Of a DNA stretch of 61,509 bases, positions 52,926 through 60,965 are shown in pieces. The translations under genes and the position numbers were made by a program. Below the pieces are notes generated by a model that worked only from the letters and a program-made list of their open reading frames with translations, was not told the origin of the DNA and ran no database searches. Numbering within the stretch: the first letter of the stretch is position 1; every line of letters starts with the position of its first letter. Source of the DNA: Nostoc calcicola FACHB-3891 (GTDB lineage: Bacteria; Cyanobacteriota; Cyanobacteriia; Cyanobacteriales; Nostocaceae); NCBI RefSeq assembly GCF_014697355.1, contig NZ_JACJRQ010000042.1, positions 1 through 61,509 of the forward strand, written 5' to 3'.

Positions 52926-53305
52926 GAGGTTGTTTGAAAAGTGTTTTGCTGTGATTTTAAGCACGTTTAGATCCCCCCTAACCCCCCTTAAAAAGCAGGG
53001 CTGATTCATTCCATTTCAAACAGGATTTGTCAAGATGGTTAGCAAGAAAATTGTAAGTAAACGTGACTAAGAGACGAACATTTAAGCACTGAAATATCAG
53101 TAAAATAGTTGGTTTCATTGGCACGTTAGTAACAAAATAACCAATTTTTAATTGCTAGAACCCTTGATTTTTAAAGCTCTTTGGGGAATGAAACAGCCCT
53201 GCCCTTAAAAAGGGGGGAACTGGAATCAAAGTCCCCCTTAACAAGGGGGATTTAGGGGGATCTATAACTTTTCGATACCAACAAGAGGACTTTTCAAACA
53301 TCCTC
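52926..53305. mobile_element. 380-bp MITE (IS5-like ends), interrupted by a second element
   Basis: The ends are inverted copies: GAGGTTGTTTGAAAAGT at 52926 and ACTTTTCAAACATCCTC at 53289-53305, differing at one base. Direct TAA copies flank it (52923-52925 and 53306-53308), a TNA-type target duplication as made by many IS5-family elements. It encodes no protein. Subtracting the inner insertion (208 bp plus one 9-bp duplication) leaves about 163 bp with internal CCCCCTTAA palindromes. Confidence 0.75.
52995..53202. mobile_element. 208-bp inner MITE with 9-10 bp target duplication
   Basis: GCAGGGCTGATTCATTCC (52995-53012) and GGAATGAAACAGCCCTGC (53185-53202) are inverted, 17 of 18 matching. 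The element is flanked by direct copies of CCTTAAAAA (52986-52994 and 53203-53211). Its removal rejoins CCCCCCTTAAAAAGGGGGG, a palindrome. No coding sequence is present. Confidence 0.78.
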
Positions 53306-53575
53306 TAAGAACTAAGTTGTCAACTATGCCTGAAATCTCAGTGTTGGACAGCCTACAAGGGAAGAGATTGGGGTTATGTTTGGTCAAACTCACATTTATT
53401 CGATATTTGTGTCCGGTTTCTTTATTTCTAAGAAACCAAGCAAATTTTTTATCTATATCGGCGTCTAGTTGGATAAAAAGGTGACATAATATGAATTAGT
53501 TGAAAGCTGTATATGCATAATAAATAAACACAGATTGTTGCTCATCTGTGTTGCTCAAAGTTTAAGTTTCAGCTT

Positions 53576-53917
53576 TTAATTTTCATCACGCCCATGAACT
53601 TGAGCAGGTGGACTGGTTGCCTCAACGGCAGTGAATGGTTCTAGAATTTTATATGTGTGGGTGGCTCCTTTGGGTACTACCCAAGAACTGCCAGATTCTA
53701 ATAAAATCGTTTGCCCTTCAATATGTAATTCTGCACGGCCATTAATTACATAGCCAACAGTTTCATATTCCCGCGCTGCTGATTCTTTAGGTTCATTCGG
53801 TTGCTCATTTTCCCACAGACGCATGGAAATGCTTTTACCACATGCTAAATATTTTTGACCAAGTTGGCCTTTAGGAGAATAAGCAGAGTCTATCTTTGTA
53901 ACGGTTTTATCAGACAT
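53576..53917 (-). CDS. Small cupin-domain protein
   Basis: A 113-residue single-domain beta-barrel protein. The cupin core reads YETVGYVINGRAELHIEGQTILLESGSSWVVPKGATHTYKIL (parts: VGYVINGRAELHIEG and GSSWVVPKGATHTYKI). Of the usual metal ligands, the His in GATHTYK and Glu in REYETV are present, but the first motif lacks the H-x-H pair, so metal binding may be altered. It is cytoplasmic. It could bind a small ligand or act as an isomerase or stress sensor. It is the end gene of the stress-type cluster, convergent with the MITE-filled spacer. Confidence 0.83.
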   Translation of the reverse strand: MSDKTVTKIDSAYSPKGQLGQKYLACGKSISMRLWENEQPNEPKESAAREYETVGYVINGRAELHIEGQTILLESGSSWVVPKGATHTYKILEPFTAVEATSPPAQVHGRDEN

Positions 53918-54106
53918 ACTTTCTCCATTGGTAATTTATGGTGCTTGTATTTTATTTGTGAATTTATGAAGTAGGTAATAGGCAATAGAAAATTGACTAT
54001 TGCCTATTGGATCTTGCCTCTTACCTTAGCTGTAGATCGTTTTTTCACACAATCAAATCAGATTCCTATATGAGTCAATAAATTCCAATCAAGATTTACT
54101 ACAATT

Positions 54107-54505
54107 CTAGTCTTTGTCTCTGACTGGTGTGTTAGGAGGATATTGGTAATAACCCTCTGTATCTCTCTGTAATCTACTAGTTTTATCTGCGGCTCTGTTT
54201 TTTGTAGAATCAAAAAACTCTTTTGTCGCCCGAGGAGTTTTTTCATCCAAGTTAAGCTTTTCACGGACATTATCAACAGTGTCTTTTAATTTGTTCTGGG
54301 CGTTTCTGATTTGGGTATCATTTCTAATTTCACCTTGGTAGTCTGGTGTACCTTTATAGTAAGTTCCTTCGGGAGTTATAACATCAGCTTGTGCCACATT
54401 ACCGTAGCTAAAACCTTGACCCACCAAAAACATAAATCCTAGCAGAAAAACCACAATAATCTGGTCTATACGAATATTTCGTAGCCAAGAAATTAGTCGA
54501 TTCAT
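54107..54505 (-). CDS. Small membrane-anchored hydrophilic protein of unknown function
   Basis: I do not recognise a family by name. From the ATG at 54505 the protein has about 132 residues. A basic N-terminus (MNRLISWLRNIR) is followed by one hydrophobic helix (IIVVFLLGFMFLVGQGFSYG) ending NVAQAD, a signal peptide or anchor. The rest is strongly polar: TPEGTYYKGTPDYQGEI, IRNAQNKLKDTVDNVREKLNLDEKTPRATKEFFD (parts) and TSRLQRDTEGYYQYPPN. The composition (Asn, Asp, Lys, Arg, Thr rich, no Cys) is like disordered stress-linked extracytoplasmic proteins. An alternative start six codons upstream (54523) is possible. Confidence 0.65.
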   Translation of the reverse strand: MNRLISWLRNIRIDQIIVVFLLGFMFLVGQGFSYGNVAQADVITPEGTYYKGTPDYQGEIRNDTQIRNAQNKLKDTVDNVREKLNLDEKTPRATKEFFDSTKNRAADKTSRLQRDTEGYYQYPPNTPVRDKD

Positions 54506-54580
54506 AAAAATCCTCAATTGCATTATGTTGGGTGTAAAATTTAAAACATAGAATGATTATTCGCCATTCAATGTTTAAGA

Positions 54581-54599
54581 ACAACTTTGATAAAGTTGT
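54581..54599 (-). terminator. Short hairpin after the DJ-1/ferritin-like gene
   Basis: ACAACTTT and AAAGTTGT pair around a three-base loop, 124 bases past the stop on the minus strand. It could also be a leader element of the small membrane protein downstream. Confidence 0.4.
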
Positions 54600-54722
54600 C
54601 TTTCTTTTGTTCAAGCGGCAGAGCCGTTGTATCTGGATTTCTAGGTAAAACCTAAAAACGAGATTTTAAGAAAATCTGTTTTCCCTAGAGAAGCACAACC
54701 GTGTTTCCCTACTAATGGTTAT

Positions 54723-55820
54723 TTACATCGATACAGCAGCCCCTGTAGTGGGCTTGGGAGGCTGAATTTGAGCGACTATCCGCAGCCGATACAACTCGAC
54801 TAATCGCTGTTCGTATTTGAATAAATCGTGGTAAATTTCTTTGAAAATAGCAGTTGCTACTGGATCGGTGTACATTGCACACAAATTGCCAATATCGCCA
54901 ATCCCTGTTTGCACATCTCCCAACGCGGAACGTAATTGATATATATCATCACTTCCTGTTAAGGCACTTTTTACCTTGGCATATTGATTAGCTATATTTG
55001 CTCCTAAAGAGGGTTTTTCACCTAATCCGTGGAGATATGTTTCCAGCTTTTCAATATGGCGTTGTTTGTTACCAATCATCTCTTGAAAAAGTGACTTGAT
55101 TTCGCCATCAGACTCTTTTTCTGTATATTTTTCTAAAGCTTCCAGCGAATAACGTTCACCAGCCAGAGCAGTATTTAAACCTCTGCCAATTTCACCTTTT
55201 GTTGACCCACCCCAAGCATCAGCTAGTTTCCACCATTGGGCAGTTGTATCTTTTTCATTTGGCAATGCAGCGTCTTTACCACCATAACCCAAGCGACTTA
55301 AAATAGCTGTGGTGAAAATTGCCAAGTCTCCAGGTTCACGAGATGTAATTAAATTTCCATCTACTATTAAGGGTTCATCTGAATATTTTGCACCTGCATT
55401 AGTGATGTCTTTGCTAATAGCACTAAAGCCAGTAACTTCTTTACCTTCAAGCAAGTCACTTTCAATCAACACTTGTGGCCCGTGGCAAACCGCAGCTACC
55501 AGTTTTCCTTGTTGCATAGCTTCTTTTACGAAGCGTACTGTGTTGGGGTTGCGTCGCATTTTATCAGGAGCCATGCCACCAGGAATAATTACTGCGTCGA
55601 ATTCCGCTGCGATCGCTTCTGTTGTAGTACCATCAGCTTGTACGCTCAGTTTACCGCGTTTACCCTTATATTTTTCGTTCATCCGGGAACCAAGGACTAC
55701 TACCTCGATTCCTCCTTGTTTTAGTCCATTATAAGGAACTGTAAATTCTACATCCTCTACTCCTTGTTCAATGAGGATAGCAACTTTTTTCTTAGTGGAA
55801 TGATTGTTATTGTGAGCCAT
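54723..55820 (-). CDS. Fusion of DJ-1/PfpI domain and ferritin-like domain
   Basis: A 365-residue two-domain protein. Residues about 10-185 are DJ-1/PfpI-like: KKVAILIEQGVEDVEFTVPYNGLKQGGIEVVVLG (parts), DAVIIPGGMAPDKMRRNP and the nucleophile elbow AAVCHGPQVLIES (C112), GLKxxx-like ITSREPGDLAIFTTAIL. Acid E18 and the following His support a glutamine-amidotransferase-like triad. Residues about 205-350 form a four-helix ferritin-like bundle of DUF2383 style: GRGLNTALAGERYSLEALEKY, LFQEMIGNKQRHIEKLETYLHGLG and EIYHDLFKYEQRLVELYRLRI. PfpI-like proteins repair glycated macromolecules or act as proteases; the fusion may combine this with metal or redox protection. It lies 108 bases after DUF2267, in a stress-type cluster. 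Confidence 0.83.
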   Translation of the reverse strand: MAHNNNHSTKKKVAILIEQGVEDVEFTVPYNGLKQGGIEVVVLGSRMNEKYKGKRGKLSVQADGTTTEAIAAEFDAVIIPGGMAPDKMRRNPNTVRFVKEAMQQGKLVAAVCHGPQVLIESDLLEGKEVTGFSAISKDITNAGAKYSDEPLIVDGNLITSREPGDLAIFTTAILSRLGYGGKDAALPNEKDTTAQWWKLADAWGGSTKGEIGRGLNTALAGERYSLEALEKYTEKESDGEIKSLFQEMIGNKQRHIEKLETYLHGLGEKPSLGANIANQYAKVKSALTGSDDIYQLRSALGDVQTGIGDIGNLCAMYTDPVATAIFKEIYHDLFKYEQRLVELYRLRIVAQIQPPKPTTGAAVSM

Positions 55821-55928
55821 AGTATGGTATTACCTGTTTATTTCTACTATTTAACTAGCTAGAATTTTCATCGATGAGAACAATTAAACAGCGACGATTT
55901 ATCCCTTATATAAGGTTTAAATTGTTCA

Positions 55929-56330
55929 CTATGCAGGTACTTCACCCGTTGATGAAGTAGCAAACAATTCTTCATAATCGTGAGATAAATGGGCGTGAAA
56001 AGCAGCAAATATTTCTGGCTTGATAGCGTTTTGCAACACAGCAAATACAGCCCGGACATGAATTGCAGTAATAGTTGGTTCTATATTTTCTTTTTGACTC
56101 ACACGAGCAATAAATTCTTGCAAGTTGAAAGAACGTCCACTATCTCCTTCTCGCCTTCGCAGACAATCGCTTAGTTGTTGAGGCAAGTTTGCAGCTAATT
56201 CTTGTGCTTCATCACCTGTTATCCGTTCTTTAAGAGTTTCTAAAGTCGCACGGGTAGCACGTTCTGCTTCTTCACGAGAATCTGATTGAGCGAGGCTTTG
56301 TACATGTGTAATGAACTCGTCGTATTCCAC
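55929..56330 (-). CDS. DUF2267 protein
   Basis: A 133-residue helical protein of the DUF2267 family. Landmarks: YDEFITHVQSLAQSDSREEAERATRATLETLKERITGDEAQELAANLPQQL (parts: EEAERATRATLETLKERI, EAQELAANLPQQL) and FIARVSQKENIEPTITAIHVRAVFAVL. The function of the family is unknown, but it is common beside general-stress and oxidative-stress genes in bacteria. The GTG start at 56330 has an excellent GGAGG seven bases before it. It is cytoplasmic. It is divergent from the DUF6335 gene with a 340-base gap between. Confidence 0.87.
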   Translation of the reverse strand: MEYDEFITHVQSLAQSDSREEAERATRATLETLKERITGDEAQELAANLPQQLSDCLRRREGDSGRSFNLQEFIARVSQKENIEPTITAIHVRAVFAVLQNAIKPEIFAAFHAHLSHDYEELFATSSTGEVPA

Positions 56331-56686
56331 TTTCTACCTCCGCTGTCCAAAGTTATTGAGTGTCTTATTGTTTTAGTATTCAAGTAGTTAACAACATAAA
56401 TAAAGTTTTGAATTTTTAAATGAAAGTGCTAGTTCTAGTTATTTGATTAATAAAAAAAATTACGAGTCAGAAGTTAACTATCGAATAATGTCGTTTTTAT
56501 AACTCCTAACTCATAACTAACAACTTCAACTACAAGTTGCTTGACCATGAATTTATGTTTACAATCTTACGTTGCCATCGCCAGTTTAACTTCGTACTAA
56601 GGGGATAGATTATTTTATTACTAAAGCCATACATCTTTAGTAAGACAACTTGATAACAAGAAAACGTTATTGTGAGATTGCAGAAA
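56331..56686. promoter_or_regulatory. Divergent promoter region of DUF2267 and DUF6335 genes
   Basis: About 355 bases, AT-rich, with heptamer-like stretches (AACTCCTAACTCATAACTAAC near 56502, quoted as a near tandem repeat). It must hold both promoters; no other gene is seen. Confidence 0.4.
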
Positions 56687-57097
56687 ATGGCTAAAATTAT
56701 GGCAGAAAAAAATTATAATGACGAAATAAAAACCGATGATTTGCCGCAAGAAATTACTGAGTCCTACGGTACTGGTGTAAAAGACTTGCCGGGATACAAC
56801 ATTGGCGGGCGCTCGCTACAAGATGAAAGACACCAGTACACAGAAACTAGCCCAGAACTCACTGGTGGGGATGTTGATGCTTATTGGCAGGATGCAGATG
56901 CAGTTGGGGATGAAGCTGTTGGTGGTACTGCTGCGACTCCGGATCAAAATGTCACTGAAGATATAGAAGCAGCAGTCGGGTTGGAAATGGACGATTTTAC
57001 CTTTCTACGTACCAACGATATTTTAGAGGAACGTGATGGCGATCGCTGGGAGTTAGATCCGATGTCTGCTGAAGATTATCAACAGCGGCGAGAATAA
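56687..57097 (+). CDS. Small acidic protein, DUF6335-like
   Basis: A protein of about 136 residues with a strongly acidic, Gly-rich composition and no membrane segment. Landmarks are LPQEITESYGTGVKDLPGYNIGG, YTETSPELTGGDVDAYWQDADAVGDEAVGG (parts), TPDQNVTEDIEAAVGLEM and ERDGDRWELDPMSAEDYQQR. This matches my memory of the DUF6335 family, often stress-linked in cyanobacteria; the function is unknown. The ATG at 56687 is chosen; GTG at 56672 and ATG at 56699 are alternatives. It converges on the Rieske gene, with an inverted repeat in the gap. Confidence 0.78.
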   Translation: MAKIMAEKNYNDEIKTDDLPQEITESYGTGVKDLPGYNIGGRSLQDERHQYTETSPELTGGDVDAYWQDADAVGDEAVGGTAATPDQNVTEDIEAAVGLEMDDFTFLRTNDILEERDGDRWELDPMSAEDYQQRRE

Positions 57098-57099
57098 AC

Positions 57100-57186
57100 T
57101 GGGGATTGGGCATAGGCCAGTGGGCATGGGGCATTAGTTATTCTCCTTATCTCCCCATCTCCAGTCCCCAGTCCCTAATCCCCAGT
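57100..57186. terminator. Inverted repeat between convergent DUF6335 and Rieske genes
   Basis: CTGGGGATTGGGCATAGGCC on the left is mirrored by CCCAGTCCCTAATCCCCAG on the right around an AT-rich centre. It lies just after the DUF6335 stop and before the Rieske stop, so it can terminate both. The style matches the G-rich intergenic repeats elsewhere in the window. Confidence 0.55.
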
Positions 57187-57205
57187 CCGTTTTTACTTGA
57201 GGCTA

Positions 57206-57565
57206 CTATTGTTCTTGGACATCAATCCAAATACTACCTTCTTCCACACGAATGGGAAAAACGGGCAGTGGTTTTTCTTGTGAAACCAAGGATAGTACTT
57301 TACCTACACCAGGCGGCCAGGGACACCAATCTTTTACCTCACCAGTACTCAGGTCAAAACTACTGCGATGGAAAGAACAAACAATAGCGCCATCTTCAGT
57401 GACTTTCCCACTTTTCAAAGGCAATTTTAAGTGAGGACAGGTGTTATCTACGGCATAAAGCTGATTTTCGTGGTTCAAAAGTAGGATTTTCCGGTTGCCA
57501 ACTTTTACCACTTGTCGCGCACCTGGTGACAGTGCTTCGGCTGCAAGAACTTTAGTCCAGCTCAT
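57206..57565 (-). CDS. Rieske [2Fe-2S] ferredoxin-like protein
   Basis: A 119-residue single-domain Rieske protein. The cluster ligands are C43 and H45 (TCPHLKLPL) and C63 and H66 (CSFHRSSF). Typical surrounding strands are VVKVGNRKILLLNHENQLYAVDN, GAIVCSFHRSSFDLSTGEVKDWCPWPPGVG (parts) and FPIRVEEGSIWIDV. It lacks a signal peptide and is probably a soluble electron carrier for an oxygenase or other redox enzyme; the partner is not visible. GGAGAAC (57567-57573) serves as the ribosome site. The neighbours are stress-type genes. Confidence 0.9.
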   Translation of the reverse strand: MSWTKVLAAEALSPGARQVVKVGNRKILLLNHENQLYAVDNTCPHLKLPLKSGKVTEDGAIVCSFHRSSFDLSTGEVKDWCPWPPGVGKVLSLVSQEKPLPVFPIRVEEGSIWIDVQEQ

Positions 57566-57630
57566 TAGGTTCTCCTTTCCTAACTGATCTGCTTTTAGTT
57601 TCCCGCAATTGTGACCAGTGCGATCGCTTT

Positions 57631-58668
57631 TTAGGAATCGGTAGAGACGCGATTAATCGCGTCTCTACGCTTAAACCCCAGATTTTCATTCACAGCACAA
57701 GCAGTATCTGGGTAGTCGCTAAATACGCCATCAACACCCAAGTTGAAAAATAGTTCATATTCTCCTTGGGGATTTCCTTGAAATTCTAATGGTAAAAAGT
57801 AGTCTTCATTGCGGAAAGTCCAGGCATGAACCAGTAAATCAAACCGATGAGCATTGATAATTAAAGATGTTGGTGAAAGCAATTTACTAGTGCTGTCTTT
57901 AGAAACTAGCAGATTTTTATGAACTCCAATGGCCTGGGCATATTTAGTGATTTTTTCTAAACCTGAAGCAGTTACTAAATCTGCATAAGTGCTATCATTA
58001 CCATTAATTACAAAATCGTAAGGTTTACCAGTAATATTTAGCAATTGCACCAAAGGTAAATCAGTTTTTTTAGATAAATCTTGTAAATTACTCACTTCAA
58101 AAGATTGGATATAAACAGGTGCATTAGCTCCTTGATAACCGTTAGCTGTTAAAGTTGCTAATAGAGGTGTTTCTAGGGGTAAACCAATGGATTTAAAGTA
58201 GCTTGGGTGTTTAGTTTCTGGATAAATGCCGATGGCACGATTCATTTCGGCGGTTTTATCTTTGACTAAATTGATGATTTCTTGTAATGTGGGAATTTCA
58301 AATAATCCATCATAGAGGACATTGTGCGATCGCAGTTGAGGAATTCGCTCTTTGGCTCGTAGTATTTTCAGTTCTGCAAGTGTAAAATCTTCGGTAAACC
58401 AACCTGTTTTTGATTCTCCATCAATTATTTTGGTGGTTTGACGGCGAGCAAATTCTCTATGGTTAGCAACGTCGGTAGTTTCCGAAATTTCATTTTCGTG
58501 ACGAGCAATTAAAACACCGTCTTTTGTGGAAACTAAATCTGGTTCAATATAGTCAGCCCCTAGTGCTATAGCTAATTCATAAGCAGCTAAAGTATGTTCT
58601 GGACGATAGCCACTAGCGCCTCGGTGTGCAATGATAATTGGCGATTTAGTCGTGAATGTTTTAACCAT
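57631..58668 (-). CDS. Glycerophosphodiester phosphodiesterase
   Basis: A 345-residue TIM-barrel enzyme hydrolysing glycerophosphodiesters to glycerol-3-phosphate and an alcohol. The first catalytic motif is IIAHRGASGYRPEHTLAAYELAI (His and Glu; parts), followed by ADYIEPDLVSTKDGVLIARHENEISETT (parts: IEPDLVSTKDGVLIARHE) and IYPETKHPSYF. No signal peptide is evident. Its last residues (RRDAINRVSTDS) are encoded by a perfect 28-base palindromic repeat at 57641-57668, so the original stop was probably earlier or was displaced. It is 11 bases after the GT39-like gene, so they may be co-transcribed. Confidence 0.9.
   Translation of the reverse strand: MVKTFTTKSPIIIAHRGASGYRPEHTLAAYELAIALGADYIEPDLVSTKDGVLIARHENEISETTDVANHREFARRQTTKIIDGESKTGWFTEDFTLAELKILRAKERIPQLRSHNVLYDGLFEIPTLQEIINLVKDKTAEMNRAIGIYPETKHPSYFKSIGLPLETPLLATLTANGYQGANAPVYIQSFEVSNLQDLSKKTDLPLVQLLNITGKPYDFVINGNDSTYADLVTASGLEKITKYAQAIGVHKNLLVSKDSTSKLLSPTSLIINAHRFDLLVHAWTFRNEDYFLPLEFQGNPQGEYELFFNLGVDGVFSDYPDTACAVNENLGFKRRDAINRVSTDS
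57641..57668. repeat. Perfect 28-base palindrome inside the end of the phosphodiesterase gene
   Basis: GTAGAGACGCGATT is followed by its exact complement. The family also occurs at 451-515 and 18419-18446. It codes the last residues in-frame. Confidence 0.8.
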
Positions 58669-58679
58669 TCCTTATATTT

Positions 58680-60230
58680 CTATTTCCTCTTCACAAATCG
58701 ATAGATTTTCATATAACGCAAATTTTCTTCATTTTCTAAATTATACAATTCACTCATTTCGGTTTTAAAAGTATCCTTTAGGCTCCAGGAAAATTCCCTA
58801 TTGATTATAATAAATACTGTTTTGACATTCTTGGTAGTTGTATTAATTTTCTCTCCTAAATTTTTTCCCTTAATTGTTTCGAGAATATGTGTTGGTACAT
58901 ATAAAGTCGATGAATCTCCGTAATATTCTAGTAATCTAGGCTGTCCCAACAACAATACAGATTTTGCTGATTCATCTCGATTTTTGATCAGGTACTGAGC
59001 AGTTGAGCGATAGTCGTCTTTTCCGTATTGTGGATTTAAATAGTAGTTAAAATTTGAATAAACATTCATAATTATCAAAAAAACAGTAGCTATTTTGGCA
59101 ATTTGAGACAGAATATCAAATTTATTTCGATGTTCATTTTCCGGCTGATATTTATGCAAAAAAGTTGACGGTATCAAAATGAAAAGTGGTATGCATAAAT
59201 AAAAAGAATGACGCGGAAGCCAGTTAATTTTAGTAGCTAGAGCAAATAGAAAATTTAGTAAAAAGGATATGAGAAAAATCAATGCAAATAAATAATCAGC
59301 GCGTTGGTATATTTTTCTCTTAGATTGTTTCAACAAACTCGTAAATAAAGCTACAAAAATTGCAATAACGGTAATAAAGAAGATTAACAAATGAGGCCAA
59401 TAACCGAGTAAAATTTGTATTTTATCATCACCACGTAATTCTTCAAGTGGCGGAGCATAAGATGTCCCGACTAATATCCCGTAGATCACAAACATAATGT
59501 TCTGAACTATGGGTAATCCAGTACGAGTAACTGCTGTAGCTGTTGGATCGGATGCAGCAGGCGAAGACAAATAGAACCAAATCATTGGTGAAGAAAAAAT
59601 TAGTGCTGGTATCGACCATTTGAGCCATTCTTTGAAGTTTCTATAAACGATAGCATGAGATAAACAAATGGCTGCACTAAACATTACTGTTAAAATACTA
59701 CCAAAAGTTGCTATCGCAGTAAAAATGGCAAAAAACAGTCGCGAAATAATTTTATTACTTCGATCGTCTATGAATGAATGGCTAAAGAAATATATCTGAA
59801 GTGAGGCTATAAATATTAATAACGAGTATGGTCTGGCATCTTGGCTATAGAATACGCTAAAAGAACTAACTGCTAAGATTAAAGACGACCATAACGCATG
59901 TTTTTTCCCATAAACACGTAGGCAAGTAAAGAATATAGTAATTACTGAACCCACTCCCAACAAAGCTGATAGCGATCGTATGGCAAATTCACTATCCCCA
60001 AAAACTGAGCGCCAATAAAACAATACCAAGTAGTAAAGTGGTTGGTATTTATCACCAGCTTCTCGATTTACGATATTAAAAAGATTTTCTTGAACACTTG
60101 TAGCATCAGATAAAGATAGGCTCCAGCCTTCATCGTACCAAAGACTTTGATTTGGTAACAAGAAGAAACGAGCAAATATGCTAACTATAACAATTATAAA
60201 AAACCCCAAATAGTATTTTGACCGTTTCAT
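58680..60230 (-). CDS. GT39-like polytopic glycosyltransferase
   Basis: A 516-residue inner-membrane protein with about ten hydrophobic helices. Its first loop has PNQSLWYDEGWSLSLSDAT with the catalytic Asp-Glu pair; FYSQDARPYSLLIFIASLQIYF follows, as in ArnT/PMT-like (GT39/GT83-type) transferases using polyprenyl-phosphate sugars. The remaining helices include FAIFTAIATFGSILTVMFSAAIC and YLFALIFLISFLLNFLFAL. The soluble C-terminal tail is small (SSTLYVPTHILETIKGK). The ATG at 60230 has GAGGTT just upstream and is preferred over one eight codons before it. It may glycosylate a lipid or exported glycan, but the substrate is unknown. Confidence 0.85.
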   Translation of the reverse strand: MKRSKYYLGFFIIVIVSIFARFFLLPNQSLWYDEGWSLSLSDATSVQENLFNIVNREAGDKYQPLYYLVLFYWRSVFGDSEFAIRSLSALLGVGSVITIFFTCLRVYGKKHALWSSLILAVSSFSVFYSQDARPYSLLIFIASLQIYFFSHSFIDDRSNKIISRLFFAIFTAIATFGSILTVMFSAAICLSHAIVYRNFKEWLKWSIPALIFSSPMIWFYLSSPAASDPTATAVTRTGLPIVQNIMFVIYGILVGTSYAPPLEELRGDDKIQILLGYWPHLLIFFITVIAIFVALFTSLLKQSKRKIYQRADYLFALIFLISFLLNFLFALATKINWLPRHSFYLCIPLFILIPSTFLHKYQPENEHRNKFDILSQIAKIATVFLIIMNVYSNFNYYLNPQYGKDDYRSTAQYLIKNRDESAKSVLLLGQPRLLEYYGDSSTLYVPTHILETIKGKNLGEKINTTTKNVKTVFIIINREFSWSLKDTFKTEMSELYNLENEENLRYMKIYRFVKRK

Positions 60231-60254
60231 ATTCAACCTCCAAAGCATTAACAT

Positions 60255-60604
60255 AGGGATTGGGAACTAGAAACTGGGACTGGCAAATAAATATTATCAC
60301 GCTCTTGTTGTGTGATTCATCGCATAGACTCTGTATTGGAAATAGAAAGTCGGTAAGAGGTTATTTTTATTAATTTTTTGTGTAATTTATTACATTAGTG
60401 CCTAGCTTGAGATTAGGACTGTGTGAATTGCTGAATCTGGGAATCCCAAGACAAGAATTCCCAGTAATCGTCCTGATACATTGACTTTTAAGGCTACTTT
60501 GACGCCAATTAATGCCGACAATTGATTTATACAGACTCTTGTAAGAATTTATTGTATAACGTTAAACCTTTAAAATCTCTAGGAGATGAGTTAAGTAGAT
60601 TGCC
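60255..60604. promoter_or_regulatory. Divergent spacer between the GT39-like and HIT genes
   Basis: About 350 bases, AT-rich, with GATTGGGAACTAGAAACTGG-type repeat sequence near 60257 and no gene features. Promoters for both neighbours lie here. Confidence 0.4.
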
Positions 60605-60955
60605 ATGAGTGAAAATACAGAAACGATTTTCAGTAAAATAATTCGTCGGGAAATTCCCGCTGATATTGTTTATGAAGATGATTTGGCGCTCGCATTTAAA
60701 GACATCCACCCCCAAGCGCCTGTTCACATCCTCCTCATTCCCAAAAAACCCATTGCCACACTAGCTGATGCTGAATCTCAGGATCGTGATTTGTTGGGGC
60801 ATCTTTTGTTAACCGCCAAACGTGTTGCCGAAGAAGCTGGACTGAAAAACGGTTATCGAGTTGTCATTAACGCTGGTGATGATGGCGGTCAAACAGTCTA
60901 CCACCTACATCTGCACATCTTGGGAGGACGGCAGTTAGACTGGCCTCCTGGTTGA
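60605..60955 (+). CDS. HIT-family hydrolase (HINT-like)
   Basis: A 116-residue nucleotide hydrolase/transferase homologue. Landmarks: TIFSKIIRREIPADIVYEDDLALAFKDIHPQAPVHILLIPKKPI (parts), the loop INAGDDGGQTVYHLHLHILGG with the histidine triad H100, H102, H104. HINT proteins hydrolyse adenosine phosphoramidates. The length and C-terminal QLDWPPG match the HINT branch. It starts at ATG 60605. The stop is followed by a perfect 28-base palindrome. It lies just upstream of psbA, on the same strand. Confidence 0.93.
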   Translation: MSENTETIFSKIIRREIPADIVYEDDLALAFKDIHPQAPVHILLIPKKPIATLADAESQDRDLLGHLLLTAKRVAEEAGLKNGYRVVINAGDDGGQTVYHLHLHILGGRQLDWPPG

Positions 60956-60965
60956 TAAAACTACA

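Larger units (their letters stand above)
52749..53575. other. Spacer occupied by nested non-autonomous transposons
   Basis: Between the Wzc-like gene and the convergent cupin gene. The outer element spans 52926-53305 and the inner one about 52995-53202. The remainder (52749-52922 and 53309-53575) is AT-rich without gene features. Confidence 0.6.
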
